The position numbers and the translations under genes are program-made. The notes beneath the pieces were generated by a model. It was not told where the DNA came from, did no database searches, and saw only the letters and a list, made by a program, of their open reading frames with translations. A stretch of DNA of 64,000 bases from Cryobacterium algoricola (lineage in GTDB: Bacteria > Actinomycetota > Actinomycetes > Actinomycetales > Microbacteriaceae), in contig NZ_SOFG01000004.1 of the NCBI RefSeq assembly GCF_004402485.1, forward strand, positions 868,001 through 932,000, given 5' to 3'. This document shows positions 35,276 through 44,550 of the stretch, piece by piece. Every line of letters begins with the position of its first letter. Position 1 is the stretch's first letter.

Positions 35276-35295
35276 ACTTAAGTTTACTTATATAC
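35276..35295. promoter_or_regulatory. Operator-like sites in the ROK/transketolase divergent region
   Basis: The 53-bp gap holds ACTTAAGT (35276-35283, perfect palindrome) overlapping TAAGT-tt-ACTTA (35279-35290) and GTTTACTTATATAC (35282-35295). The last matches the site before the PTS operon at 12 of 14 positions. On the minus strand TATATA can act as a -10 box for the regulator gene. An AT-rich block this short suggests shared control of both directions. Confidence 0.55.
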
Positions 35296-35308
35296 CAATG
35301 TGAGCTGC

Positions 35309-37399
35309 ATGACCACAGTCAGCTATCTTCCCACCCGCACCGATGTCGTTGCACCTGATCCTGCCGAAGCCAGGGCCGTGGCCGCGGCCATCGCCATTCC
35401 CGCCCATGTCGTACAGTCCAAAGGACATGGGCATGCTGGAACGGCGATGGCGCTCGCGCCACTCTCCCACGTGTTGTTCTCCCGTGTGATGCGTCACAGC
35501 CCAGCCACGCCGATGTGGGCGGGCCGTGACCGGTTCGTGCTCAGCGCCGGTCATGCCAGCCTCCTGCTCTACACCCAGCTCTTCCTCACCGGGTACGGCC
35601 TCACCCTCAACGACCTCGCCTCGAGCCGGAGGCTCGGCTCGGTCACCCCCGGCCACCCGGAGCGAGGTGTCACGGTCGGCGTCGAGATGAGCACGGGCCC
35701 GCTCGGCCAGGGCGTCGCATCCGCCGTCGGCATGGCGCTCGCCGCACGTCGCGAGACGGCCGTCTACGGCGCGGGTACCACCGTCTTCGATCACACGATC
35801 TGGGTACTCGCAGGAGACGGATGCCTGCAGGAAGGGGTGTCGGCGGAGGCGTCGAGTCTCGCGGGGACACTCGGCCTCGACAACCTCGTATTACTGTGGG
35901 ACGACAACGGGATCACGATCGACGGGCCGACCAGCGAGGCCTTCGCCGAGGACGTGCGTGCCCGGTACCGCGCATACGGCTGGCGGGTGCTGGACATCCC
36001 CGATGCCACCGATCTCGACGCGATCGAGGGCGTGCTCCGTGTCGCGAGCGACCGTTCGGCAGCCGGCGGACGACCGACCCTGGTCGCCGTGTCGAGCGTC
36101 ATCGGGGCCCCCTCCCTGGCCTTCGGCGGGAAGTCTGCAGCTCACGCCGGCGGGTTCGGCGAAGACGAACTCGCGAAGATCAAGGAAACGCTGGGCTTTG
36201 CTCCCGACGCCGCTCTCGCCGACCTGGTGACGCCGGAAGCCCTCGCCTTCTGCCGCAGGGCGATCGCCAGGGGTGCAGGTCTCGAGGCTGAGTGGTCGAG
36301 GGACTATGACCTGTGGGCCGCGCGGAACCCGGAATCCGCGGGCGCTCGGCTTGCGGCATACGCGGGTACCGACAGCGCCAGGGCTCGTGCCGTGCTCGAC
36401 GACGTGGCCGGTGGTCTCCCTGAACCCGGAACACCCGTCGCGACCCGTAAGGCCAATGGTCGGGCCGTTCAGGCGCTCTCCGCGGCCTGGCCACTCTGGG
36501 GCGGCTCAGCCGATCTCGCCGGATCGACGAACGTCGCCGTCGCCGGAGACGCGGTGACCCGCGATAACCCGGGCGGTGAATTCATCCGATTCGGCATCCG
36601 CGAACACGCCATGGCGGCGATCCTGAACGGTATCGCCATCCACGGACCCTGGCGTCCGTTCGGCTCGACCTACCTCGTGTTCAGCGACTACCTCCGGCCC
36701 GCCATTCGGCTCGCCGCCCTGATGAACCTTCCCGTCGTCTATGTCTTCACACACGACTCAGTCGCTGTCGGCGAGGACGGCCCGACGCACCAGCCGGTCG
36801 AGCAGATCGCGTCCCTGCGGACAGTGCCGGGGCTTTCCGTCGTACGCCCGGCAGACGCCACGGAGGCGGTCGCGGCATGGCGCCGCCTCATCGAGCGGCC
36901 AGAGGGACCGACGGCGCTGATCCTGTCGCGCCAGGACGTGCCCGTTCTGGAGCACGTCCCCGACCGTGAAGCCCGAGTGGCCAACGGCGGCTATGTCGTC
37001 TGGCAGCAGGGCAACGGACTGGACCTGGCCCTGATCGCCACCGGTAGCGAGGTGGCCCTGTCCATCGAGGCAGCCGGGATCCTCGCCCGGGACGGCATCC
37101 AGGCCCGGGTGGTCTCGATGCCGTGTGTCGAATGGTTCGCGGATGCCGGTCAGACGTACATCGACTCCGTCCTGCCGCCGGTGGTGACGGCCAGGATCGC
37201 CGTCGAGGCCGGTCGCGGGGATGCCTGGTGGCGCTGGACGGGATCTCGTGGTGATGTCGTGTCCATCGAGTCGTTCGGGGAATCGGGAAGCGGGCCCGAA
37301 GTGATGCGCTTGCGCGGGATCACTCCGGGGCACATCGTGGCCGCGGCGAAGGCATCCATCGCCCGGTGCGCCGGCGATCCCCGCCCGCTCTCGCGCTGA
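35309..37399 (+). CDS. Transketolase (full-length, single chain)
   Basis: 696 residues from ATG 35309; a GTG three codons upstream is equally possible and neither has a clear ribosome site. The TPP domain shows SKGHGHAG, SAGHASLLLY, GDGCLQEGVSAEASSLAG and a downstream Asn. The pyrimidine domain has RFGIREHAMAAILNGI with the catalytic-type Glu, and THDSVAVGEDGPTHQPVEQ. The C-terminal domain ends with ESFGESGSGPEVM. It transfers two-carbon units in the pentose phosphate pathway. Its place beside a PTS and a sugar repressor implies a substrate-induced, pathway-dedicated copy. Confidence 0.95.
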   Translation: MTTVSYLPTRTDVVAPDPAEARAVAAAIAIPAHVVQSKGHGHAGTAMALAPLSHVLFSRVMRHSPATPMWAGRDRFVLSAGHASLLLYTQLFLTGYGLTLNDLASSRRLGSVTPGHPERGVTVGVEMSTGPLGQGVASAVGMALAARRETAVYGAGTTVFDHTIWVLAGDGCLQEGVSAEASSLAGTLGLDNLVLLWDDNGITIDGPTSEAFAEDVRARYRAYGWRVLDIPDATDLDAIEGVLRVASDRSAAGGRPTLVAVSSVIGAPSLAFGGKSAAHAGGFGEDELAKIKETLGFAPDAALADLVTPEALAFCRRAIARGAGLEAEWSRDYDLWAARNPESAGARLAAYAGTDSARARAVLDDVAGGLPEPGTPVATRKANGRAVQALSAAWPLWGGSADLAGSTNVAVAGDAVTRDNPGGEFIRFGIREHAMAAILNGIAIHGPWRPFGSTYLVFSDYLRPAIRLAALMNLPVVYVFTHDSVAVGEDGPTHQPVEQIASLRTVPGLSVVRPADATEAVAAWRRLIERPEGPTALILSRQDVPVLEHVPDREARVANGGYVVWQQGNGLDLALIATGSEVALSIEAAGILARDGIQARVVSMPCVEWFADAGQTYIDSVLPPVVTARIAVEAGRGDAWWRWTGSRGDVVSIESFGESGSGPEVMRLRGITPGHIVAAAKASIARCAGDPRPLSR

Positions 37400-37441
37400 G
37401 CGCGCACGGAGCGCCGCTCCCCCCGCCCGTCCGGCTGGGGG

Positions 37442-38170
37442 CTACTCGGGGAGGAGCTCGAAGACGATGCCGGTGTCGCGGACGCTGATCCGCAGGCGGT
37501 CGAGGCTCGGCACGACGAGGTCGGCGTCGAGCTGGTCCATGGTGTGCGTTCCGGCGACACCGATCGTCAGGCATCCGGCCGCACGACCGGCTTCGAGGCC
37601 GGCGGGGGCGTCTTCGACCACGACGCAGCGGCGCGGGTCGGCGCCGAGCAGCTCTGCCGCCTTGAGGAACGGCTCAGGGAACGGCTTGCCGCGCGGGGTG
37701 TCGTCGATCGTCACGACCGTGGCGGGCACAGGGAAGCCGGCGGAGTCGAGCCGGCCGAGGCACAAGGACCGGGCGCACGAGGTCACAATGGCGCGGCGGC
37801 TCTCGGGAATGCTCTGCATCAGTTCCGCGGCGCCCGGCAGGATCTCGATGCCCTCGAGGTCGTCGAGTTCGAGTTCGAGCACCCGGGCGATCGACCACTC
37901 GATCTTGTCCTCGGGGACCAGGCGGGCCACCATCTGCCGGGCGGGCACCCCGTGCTCGGCACCGGTGAACGACGGGCCGAGGCCCGCTTCGGCACCCCAG
38001 CGCATCCACGCCCGGTTCACCGCCCGCGTCGAGTCGACGAGGGTGCCGTCCATGTCGAAAAGGACGGCGTCGAAAACCCGGCCGAGGAGAACGTGCCCGG
38101 CGGCGCCATCCGTGCTGCTGCCCGTGCGGTTCTCTGTCGTGCTCGCGGCGGTGGTGAGGCCCTGCTCCAT
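37442..38170 (-). CDS. HAD-family sugar phosphatase (subfamily IA)
   Basis: 242 residues from ATG 38170 with GGAAGGAAA upstream. The Asp nucleophile lies in VLFDMDGTLVDST. The alpha-helical cap follows. Motif II Ser/Thr is in AIVTSC, the Lys in RGKPFPEP, and the acidic pair in VVVEDAPAGLEAGRAAG. It resembles glycerol-phosphate and sugar-phosphate phosphatases such as YfbT. The first 28 residues are a Thr/Ser-rich extension. It converges on the transketolase gene and may remove phosphate from a pathway intermediate, but that is only contextual. Confidence 0.88.
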   Translation of the reverse strand: MEQGLTTAASTTENRTGSSTDGAAGHVLLGRVFDAVLFDMDGTLVDSTRAVNRAWMRWGAEAGLGPSFTGAEHGVPARQMVARLVPEDKIEWSIARVLELELDDLEGIEILPGAAELMQSIPESRRAIVTSCARSLCLGRLDSAGFPVPATVVTIDDTPRGKPFPEPFLKAAELLGADPRRCVVVEDAPAGLEAGRAAGCLTIGVAGTHTMDQLDADLVVPSLDRLRISVRDTGIVFELLPE

Positions 38171-38255
38171 GCTGTTTCCTTCCGTGAAGCCGCGATAGCC
38201 GGCTTCGGTACTCCCCCAATTCTCCCTCGTCGGAAGCCTCACTACGCTGAACACC

Positions 38256-40469
38256 ATGACAACTGCTCCCCTCGGACCTCCCCTCGCCGCGAAGAAGCCC
38301 GTCGAACGACTGCACCACGACGACCTCGTGATCGACGACTACGAATGGCTGCGCGACAAGGAGAGCCCGGAGGTCCTCGCCCATCTCGAGGCCGAGAACG
38401 TCTACACGGATGCCCGCACCGCGGGGCTCGCACCGCTCAGGGAACAGCTCTTCGACGAGATCAAGGCCCGCACCCGCGAGACCGACCTCAGCGTGCCCGT
38501 GCGGGAGGGCCGGTGGTGGTATTACACCCGCACGGTCGAGGGCCAGGAGTACGGCATCCACTGCCGGGCGCCGATCTCGGGCCCGGACGACTGGGCGCCG
38601 CCGATCCTGGACCCCGAAGCCGACGGCGCTGGAACGGCCGGCGTCGATGACGACGGCACCCCGGCATCCGTCGCCCTGCCGGCAGGCCTGCCCGGCGAGG
38701 AGGTCCTGCTCGACGACAACGCCGAGGCGGCCGGCCACGAGTTCTACGCCCTCGGCAGCTTCGACGTGAGCGCCGACGCCACCCGCCTGCTGTACGCCGT
38801 CGACACCGAGGGCGACGAGCGCTACACGATCCGGGTGCGCGACCTCACGACGGGTCAGAACCTCGCGGACGAGATCACCGACACCGGCGAGGATGCGCTG
38901 TTCGAACCGAGTGGCCGTTTTCTCTTCTACACGACCGTCGACGAGGCCTGGCGCCCCGACACGGTCTGGCGGCACGAGATCGGCACCGACGCCGCGAACG
39001 ACGCCCAGGTCTTCCACGAACCCGACGACCGGTTCTGGGTGGGCATCGGGCTCACCAGGAGCCGCAAGTACCTCCTGATCGAGGCAGGCTCGAGCGTGAC
39101 CACCGAGACCCGGCTGCTCGACACGAGCGATCCCACCGGCGACTTCGCGGTCGTCTGGGCCCGTAGGGACGGAGTCGAGTACGACGTGGAGCACGCCGTT
39201 CTCGCCGGGGAGGACCGGCTCCTCATCGTGCACAACGACCAGGCCGTCAACTTCGAACTCGTCGACGTCGCCGCGGGAGACCCGCACGGCCCGCAGCGGG
39301 TCCTGCTTCCGCACGACGAGTCCGTCCGGCTCGAGGGTGTCGACGCGTTCCGCGACTTCGTCATCGCCGAGTACCGGCGCGACGGGTTGACGCAGGTGGC
39401 GATCGCGTCCCTCGGGGCTGCGCCGGAGGCATCCGCTTCGATGGCCGGAGCCGCCGGCCCGCTCACCTTCACCGAGCTCGCCTTCGACGAACCGCTCTAC
39501 ACCGCGGGCACGGGGGCGAACCCCGAGTGGGAGCAGCCGACGATCCGGTTCGGCTACACGAGCTTCGTCACCCCGTCGGCCGTGTACGACCTCGTCGTCG
39601 GAACCGGCGAGCGCCGCCTGCTCAAGCAGCAGACCGTGCTCGGCGGGTACGACCCGGCCGGGTACGAGCAGCGCCGCGAGTGGGCGACCGCGGCGGACGG
39701 CACCCGCGTGCCGATCTCGCTCGTCTACCGGAGCGACCTGGTCACCCCCGGAGAGCCCGCGCCCACGCTCCTCTACGGGTACGGGTCCTACGAGATCAGC
39801 ATCGACCCGACGTTCAGCGTGTCGCGGCTCAGCCTGCTCGACCGTGGACTGGTCTACGCGATCGCGCACGTGCGCGGCGGCGGCGAGCTCGGCCGGCTCT
39901 GGTACGAGCACGGCAAGGAGCTGGAGAAGCGCAACAGCTTCACCGACTTCATCGACTGTGCCCGGCACCTGATCGATGCGGGCTTCTCCTCGCCGGACCG
40001 GCTCGTCGCGGAGGGCCGCAGTGCCGGCGGCCTGCTGATGGGCACCGTCGCGAACCTCGCCCCCGAGCTGTTCTCCGGCATCCTCGCCGGCGTGCCGTTC
40101 GTGGACCCGCTCACCTCGATCCTCGACCCCTCGCTGCCGCTCACCGTCATCGAGTGGGACGAATGGGGCGACCCGCTGCACGACGCAGCGGTGTACGCGT
40201 ACATCAAGTCGTACTCACCCGTCGAGAACGTGCGGGACACGCACTACCCGCGCATCCTCGCGGTCACGAGCCTCAACGACACCCGCGTGCTCTACGTCGA
40301 ACCGGCGAAGTGGGTCGCCCACCTGCGCGAGGTCGGGGCGGATGTCCTGCTCAAGACCGAGATGTCCGCCGGCCACGGCGGGGTGTCCGGTCGCTACGCC
40401 CGCTGGCGGGAGATCGCCTTCGACAACGCGTGGATCCTCGATGCGGCCGGGGTGCAGCCGCTGCCCTGA
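38256..40469 (+). CDS. ptrB: Oligopeptidase B-like S9 family peptidase
   Basis: 737 residues. The N-terminal beta-propeller part begins with DDYEWLRDKESPEVLAHLEAEN, a hallmark of prolyl oligopeptidases. The C-terminal alpha/beta hydrolase domain has the nucleophile in EGRSAGGLLMG, the acid in NDTRVLYVEPAKW and the His in AGHGGVSGRY. Such enzymes cut short peptides after basic residues. It is probably cytoplasmic, with no signal peptide. It diverges from the HAD phosphatase gene. Confidence 0.93.
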   Translation: MTTAPLGPPLAAKKPVERLHHDDLVIDDYEWLRDKESPEVLAHLEAENVYTDARTAGLAPLREQLFDEIKARTRETDLSVPVREGRWWYYTRTVEGQEYGIHCRAPISGPDDWAPPILDPEADGAGTAGVDDDGTPASVALPAGLPGEEVLLDDNAEAAGHEFYALGSFDVSADATRLLYAVDTEGDERYTIRVRDLTTGQNLADEITDTGEDALFEPSGRFLFYTTVDEAWRPDTVWRHEIGTDAANDAQVFHEPDDRFWVGIGLTRSRKYLLIEAGSSVTTETRLLDTSDPTGDFAVVWARRDGVEYDVEHAVLAGEDRLLIVHNDQAVNFELVDVAAGDPHGPQRVLLPHDESVRLEGVDAFRDFVIAEYRRDGLTQVAIASLGAAPEASASMAGAAGPLTFTELAFDEPLYTAGTGANPEWEQPTIRFGYTSFVTPSAVYDLVVGTGERRLLKQQTVLGGYDPAGYEQRREWATAADGTRVPISLVYRSDLVTPGEPAPTLLYGYGSYEISIDPTFSVSRLSLLDRGLVYAIAHVRGGGELGRLWYEHGKELEKRNSFTDFIDCARHLIDAGFSSPDRLVAEGRSAGGLLMGTVANLAPELFSGILAGVPFVDPLTSILDPSLPLTVIEWDEWGDPLHDAAVYAYIKSYSPVENVRDTHYPRILAVTSLNDTRVLYVEPAKWVAHLREVGADVLLKTEMSAGHGGVSGRYARWREIAFDNAWILDAAGVQPLP

Positions 40470-40496
40470 GCCGCGGGAGCGTGAGAGCATGGGGGA

Positions 40497-43400
40497 ATGT
40501 CGCAGACCGGGCCCCCTGCACCGGCGCCGGGCTGGCGGATGCGTGCAGAGCCCCCCGCTGGACCGCCCACCGGGACACCGGGGAACGCAGGGACCGCCTC
40601 GAGAACCGATACCCCGACCGCGATGGGACTCCAGTTCGAACTCCGCGAGCTGACCCCCCGCACCGATGAACGCTGGCGTGGGCCGACCGCACAGACGGTG
40701 ACGAGCCTGCGCGGCGGCCATGGCACGCTCAGGCTCGGTGTGCGCCCCGTCGTGCTGAACGCGCGCGGCAACTGGGTGCGCGGCAGTGTGACCTGGAACA
40801 AGATGAGCTTCCACATGAACCGGCTCGCCCTCAATCCCGAGCACACCCGCTGGCTGAGCGAGCTGTGGGCGTTGAACCGCGCGGTGCGCGGGGTGTACAC
40901 GAACCAGGAGTCGGACTGGCTCTACCTCGACGATTTCGAGAGTTCCCTGCTCTGGGCGCACCTCGGCGAGGCGCGTCGCCTCGGGATAGCGCTCGTCGGC
41001 ACGAAGAAGGGCGTGACCGTCTCGGTGGGGTCGGAAGCCGTGGTCGGACTCGACGTGACGCAGGCCGCGGCCGCGACCGCTGCCACCGCGCGGGCGGCTG
41101 CCTCCGGCGGGCCGACCGGCCTCCGCCTGACCACGACACTCACGATCGACGGCACTGAGCAGCCGCCCGCCCAGGCCGGCGCGATCGGCAGCCACGGCGT
41201 CTACGTCTACTCGCAGACGACGCCCTCGGCCTCGCTGCCGACCTCGACCTCGACCGCGCCGAAATCCTCGCCCAGGTCCCCGGCCCTCGCCCTCTCGTTC
41301 CTCCTCGCCCCCACCCGCGGCCCGCTCAGCCCGGAGCAGACCCGCCTGCTCGGGCTGCCCGCCACCGTCGCCGTGCCCGCGTCCGAGACGGCCGAGTTCC
41401 TCGGCGACTTCTACCCGAGCCTCCGCCACGCGCTCCCGGTGACGAGCACGGATGCCTCGGTGAGCTTTCCGGAGGCCGCCGCTCCCCTCCTGGTGCTCAC
41501 CGTGCGCTTCCTCCCGAAGCAGGCGCTGAGCCTCGCCTGGGACTGGGAATACCGCGAGGGCCGGGCCGTCACGCGCGTCCCGCTCGGCCACGGCCCCGAC
41601 TCCGGCGGCCGGGACGCGGCCGCGGAGGCCGCGCTCCTCGCGGCGGTCGAGTTGCGGACCCAACACCTTCCCGAGCGCCGCGACGGTGTCTTCTCCGCAC
41701 CTCAGCCGGGCAGCGCGCCCGGCTCGGCCCCGGACACCCTCCGCGGGCTCGACGCGGCCGAGTTCACCGCGGACGAGCTCCCCCGGCTCGAGGAGCTGCG
41801 GGGGCTGCGAGTCGACCGGATCGGCGCGGAGCCCGGCTACCGGGAGCTCACCGCGACGCCGGAACTGACCATCACGACGGTCGAGACGAACCAACGGGAC
41901 TGGTTCGACCTCGGCGTGATCGTCACGATCGACGGCCGCACGGTGCCGTTCGGCCCGCTGTTCAAGGCGCTCGCCCAGGGCAAGCCGAAGCTGCTGATGA
42001 TCGACAACACCTACCTCTCGCTGCGCCAGCCCGCGTTCGAGCGCCTGCGGACGCTCATCGACGAGGCCCGCAGCCTCACCGAGTGGGAGACCGGGCTGCG
42101 GATCAGCCGCTACCAGGCCCAGCTCTGGGCCGAGTTCGAGGATCTCGCCGAACACACCGAGCAGGCCGCCGCCTGGCGGTCAGCGGTGTCCGGGCTGCTC
42201 GAACGCACCCGCGCGGTCGACGACGACGACGGGCACGGCCTCCTCGAACCCGTGCCGGTGCCCGCGGGAGTGACCGCGACCCTGCGCCCGTACCAGCTCG
42301 ACGGTTTCGCCTGGCTCGCCTTCCTCTGGAAGCATCGCCTCGGCGGAATCCTCGCCGACGACATGGGCCTCGGCAAGACGCTGCAGGCGCTGGCCCTGAT
42401 CGAGCACGCGACGCGCGAGACCGACCCGGGAACCGCACCCGGACCAGAAACCGCACCGGGTTCGGCACACGCGCCGGCAGCACCGCGCCGCCCCTTCCTC
42501 GTGGTCGCGCCGACCTCCGTCGTCTCCAACTGGATCGCCGAAGCCGCCCGCTTCACCCCCGGCCTCCGCGTGCACGGCGTCGAGACCACCCAGTCGACCG
42601 TCCTCGGCCGCGGCGGCACCACACTGGCGGATGCCGCCCTGCACCACGACGTGATCGTCACCTCGTACACGCTCTTCCGTCTCGACTTCGCGGCCTACCG
42701 CGCCGAGGGTTGGGCCGGGCTGATCCTTGACGAGGCGCAGTTCCTGAAGAACCACGCCTCCCGGCTGCACACCTGCGCCCGTGACCTCGACACACCGTTC
42801 AAACTCGCCATCACCGGGACGCCGATGGAGAACCGGCTGCTCGAACTCTGGTCCCTGTTCGCGATCGTCGCACCCGGGCTGTTCCCGTCCGCCCGCAGGT
42901 TCAGCGAGGAGTACGTGCGCCCGATCGAGAACCGCGACGAACACGGCCTGCGACCCGCCGACACAACGGACGACGGAGAGCGACCCGGAAACCCGGCGCT
43001 GGTCTCCCGGCTGCGCCGCCGCATCCGCCCCCTGATCCTGCGCCGTACCAAGGACGTCGTCGCCCGCGAACTCCCCGAGAAGCAGGAGCAGGTGCTGCGG
43101 ATCGAACTGAACCCCCGGCACCGGGCGCTCTACGACACCTTCCTGCAACGCGAACGACAGAAACTTTTCGGGCTGATCGAAGACCTCGACGCGAACCGGT
43201 TCATCGTGTTCCGATCGCTGACCCTGCTGCGGATGCTGAGCCTCGATCCGTCCCTGCTCGGCGACACCTACGCGGACGTGCCATCGAGCAAGCTCGACGC
43301 CCTCTTCGACCAGCTCGACGACGTCGTCGCCGAGGGCCACCGGGCGCTCGTGTTCAGCCAGTTCACGTCGTTCCTCGGCAAGGCCGCGGCACGACTCGAC

Positions 43401-43829
43401 GCCCAGGGCACCCCGTACTGCTACCTCGACGGCTCGACGCTGAAGCGCTCCGAGGTGATCGACCGGTTCAAGAGCGGCACGGCGCCCGTGTTCCTGATCA
43501 GCCTCAAGGCCGGCGGCTTCGGCCTCAACCTGACCGAGGCGGACTACGTGTTCCTGCTCGACCCGTGGTGGAACCCGGCGACGGAGACGCAGGCGATCGA
43601 CCGCACGCACCGCATCGGCCAGACCCGAACGGTCATGGTCTACCGGCTCGTCGCCGCGGACACCATCGAGGACAAGGTGATGGCGCTCAAGGAACGCAAG
43701 GCGCGGCTCGTCGGGTCTGTGCTCGACGGCGCCGGCCTCGACGGTTCGGCGCCCGACGGCGCTGCGGCGGCAGCGGATGCCGGCGACGACTTCACCGCAG
43801 ACGACATCCGGGCGCTCCTCGCACCCTGA
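40497..43829 (+). CDS. SNF2/RapA-type DEAD/DEAH box helicase
   Basis: 1110 residues. A Pro/Gly-rich N-terminus (1-42) leads to a family-specific region (GLQFELRE onward). The ATPase core spans about residues 585-1085: LADDMGLGKTLQALALI, VVAPTSVVSNW, LILDEAQFLKN, TGTPMENRL, VFSQFTSF, and SLKAGGFGLNLTEADYVFLLDPWWNPATE with DRTHRIGQ. It probably remodels DNA-protein complexes. I recall relatives that carry an N-terminal SWIM zinc finger; no such Cys/His motif is present here. ATG 40623 (MGLQFELRE) is an alternative start. Confidence 0.9.
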   Translation: MSQTGPPAPAPGWRMRAEPPAGPPTGTPGNAGTASRTDTPTAMGLQFELRELTPRTDERWRGPTAQTVTSLRGGHGTLRLGVRPVVLNARGNWVRGSVTWNKMSFHMNRLALNPEHTRWLSELWALNRAVRGVYTNQESDWLYLDDFESSLLWAHLGEARRLGIALVGTKKGVTVSVGSEAVVGLDVTQAAAATAATARAAASGGPTGLRLTTTLTIDGTEQPPAQAGAIGSHGVYVYSQTTPSASLPTSTSTAPKSSPRSPALALSFLLAPTRGPLSPEQTRLLGLPATVAVPASETAEFLGDFYPSLRHALPVTSTDASVSFPEAAAPLLVLTVRFLPKQALSLAWDWEYREGRAVTRVPLGHGPDSGGRDAAAEAALLAAVELRTQHLPERRDGVFSAPQPGSAPGSAPDTLRGLDAAEFTADELPRLEELRGLRVDRIGAEPGYRELTATPELTITTVETNQRDWFDLGVIVTIDGRTVPFGPLFKALAQGKPKLLMIDNTYLSLRQPAFERLRTLIDEARSLTEWETGLRISRYQAQLWAEFEDLAEHTEQAAAWRSAVSGLLERTRAVDDDDGHGLLEPVPVPAGVTATLRPYQLDGFAWLAFLWKHRLGGILADDMGLGKTLQALALIEHATRETDPGTAPGPETAPGSAHAPAAPRRPFLVVAPTSVVSNWIAEAARFTPGLRVHGVETTQSTVLGRGGTTLADAALHHDVIVTSYTLFRLDFAAYRAEGWAGLILDEAQFLKNHASRLHTCARDLDTPFKLAITGTPMENRLLELWSLFAIVAPGLFPSARRFSEEYVRPIENRDEHGLRPADTTDDGERPGNPALVSRLRRRIRPLILRRTKDVVARELPEKQEQVLRIELNPRHRALYDTFLQRERQKLFGLIEDLDANRFIVFRSLTLLRMLSLDPSLLGDTYADVPSSKLDALFDQLDDVVAEGHRALVFSQFTSFLGKAAARLDAQGTPYCYLDGSTLKRSEVIDRFKSGTAPVFLISLKAGGFGLNLTEADYVFLLDPWWNPATETQAIDRTHRIGQTRTVMVYRLVAADTIEDKVMALKERKARLVGSVLDGAGLDGSAPDGAAAAADAGDDFTADDIRALLAP

Positions 43830-43857
43830 GCGCCGCCGGCGGGCGACCGAGCCTGCC

Positions 43858-44388
43858 CTACGCGGACGCCGGCAGCTCGGCGGCGATCGTCGCAGCCCAG
43901 GCGTCGATCGCGACCCAGTCACGGAAGTCGCCCTCCGGGAGCAGCTCCCGGCCGGCCGGGATCATCCGCACCAGTCGGTCGCGGCGGCGCAGCGCCTCCG
44001 GGTTCAGCGCTCCGAAGAACACCTTGGTCCCCTGTGGTTCGAGTGCGGCCACGAACTCGTCGAACTGCTTGGGCTCGGCCTCGAGGATCAGTTCGCGTCC
44101 CTCTGCATTGCGGGTCGCGGTGCCGAGCGGGCCGCTGCTGAACAACCAGAGCGGGCGGGAGGTGAGCAGCTCGAGGTTGCCGCGCACGAATTCGACGGCG
44201 TCCTTCCGCCAGGAGCCCATGTATGCGGCGCTGCCGATCACGAACGCGGTGTACCGGTCGGGAGTCTCGACGACCGAAACGGGTTTCGCCTCGGCGTCAC
44301 GCCCCGCCTCGCGCAGCTTCCGCGCGATCCGCTCGGCGATCCCCTCCGTGGCACCGTACTTGCTCGAATACCCCACCAGAACCACCAC
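43858..44388 (-). CDS. Flavodoxin-domain protein (HemG-like)
   Basis: 176 residues from GTG 44388, chosen because AGGAGG lies 6 nt upstream. It opens with a strand and an FMN phosphate loop, VVVLVGYSSKYGATEGIAERIA. IGSAAYMGSWRKDAVEFV follows, as in menaquinone-dependent protoporphyrinogen oxidases and flavodoxins. Flavodoxin folds bind FMN and carry electrons. Whether it acts in heme synthesis is unproven; no other heme genes are nearby. It converges on the SNF2 gene with only 28 bp between stops. Confidence 0.85.
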   Translation of the reverse strand: MVVLVGYSSKYGATEGIAERIARKLREAGRDAEAKPVSVVETPDRYTAFVIGSAAYMGSWRKDAVEFVRGNLELLTSRPLWLFSSGPLGTATRNAEGRELILEAEPKQFDEFVAALEPQGTKVFFGALNPEALRRRDRLVRMIPAGRELLPEGDFRDWVAIDAWAATIAAELPASA

Positions 44389-44550
44389 GGTCCGCCTCCT
44401 GTGCCTTAGGTCATGCCTGCACTGCCATTCTGCTCCTCCCCGCGACTGCGGCGGCCCGGCAGACCGCCCCTCGTTCGGGTGGCCGTGACGGATTTCGGGG
44501 GCCTCCCCGCTGATATGCTGGGCACACGCAGGCGGAGGGCACAGGTAACC

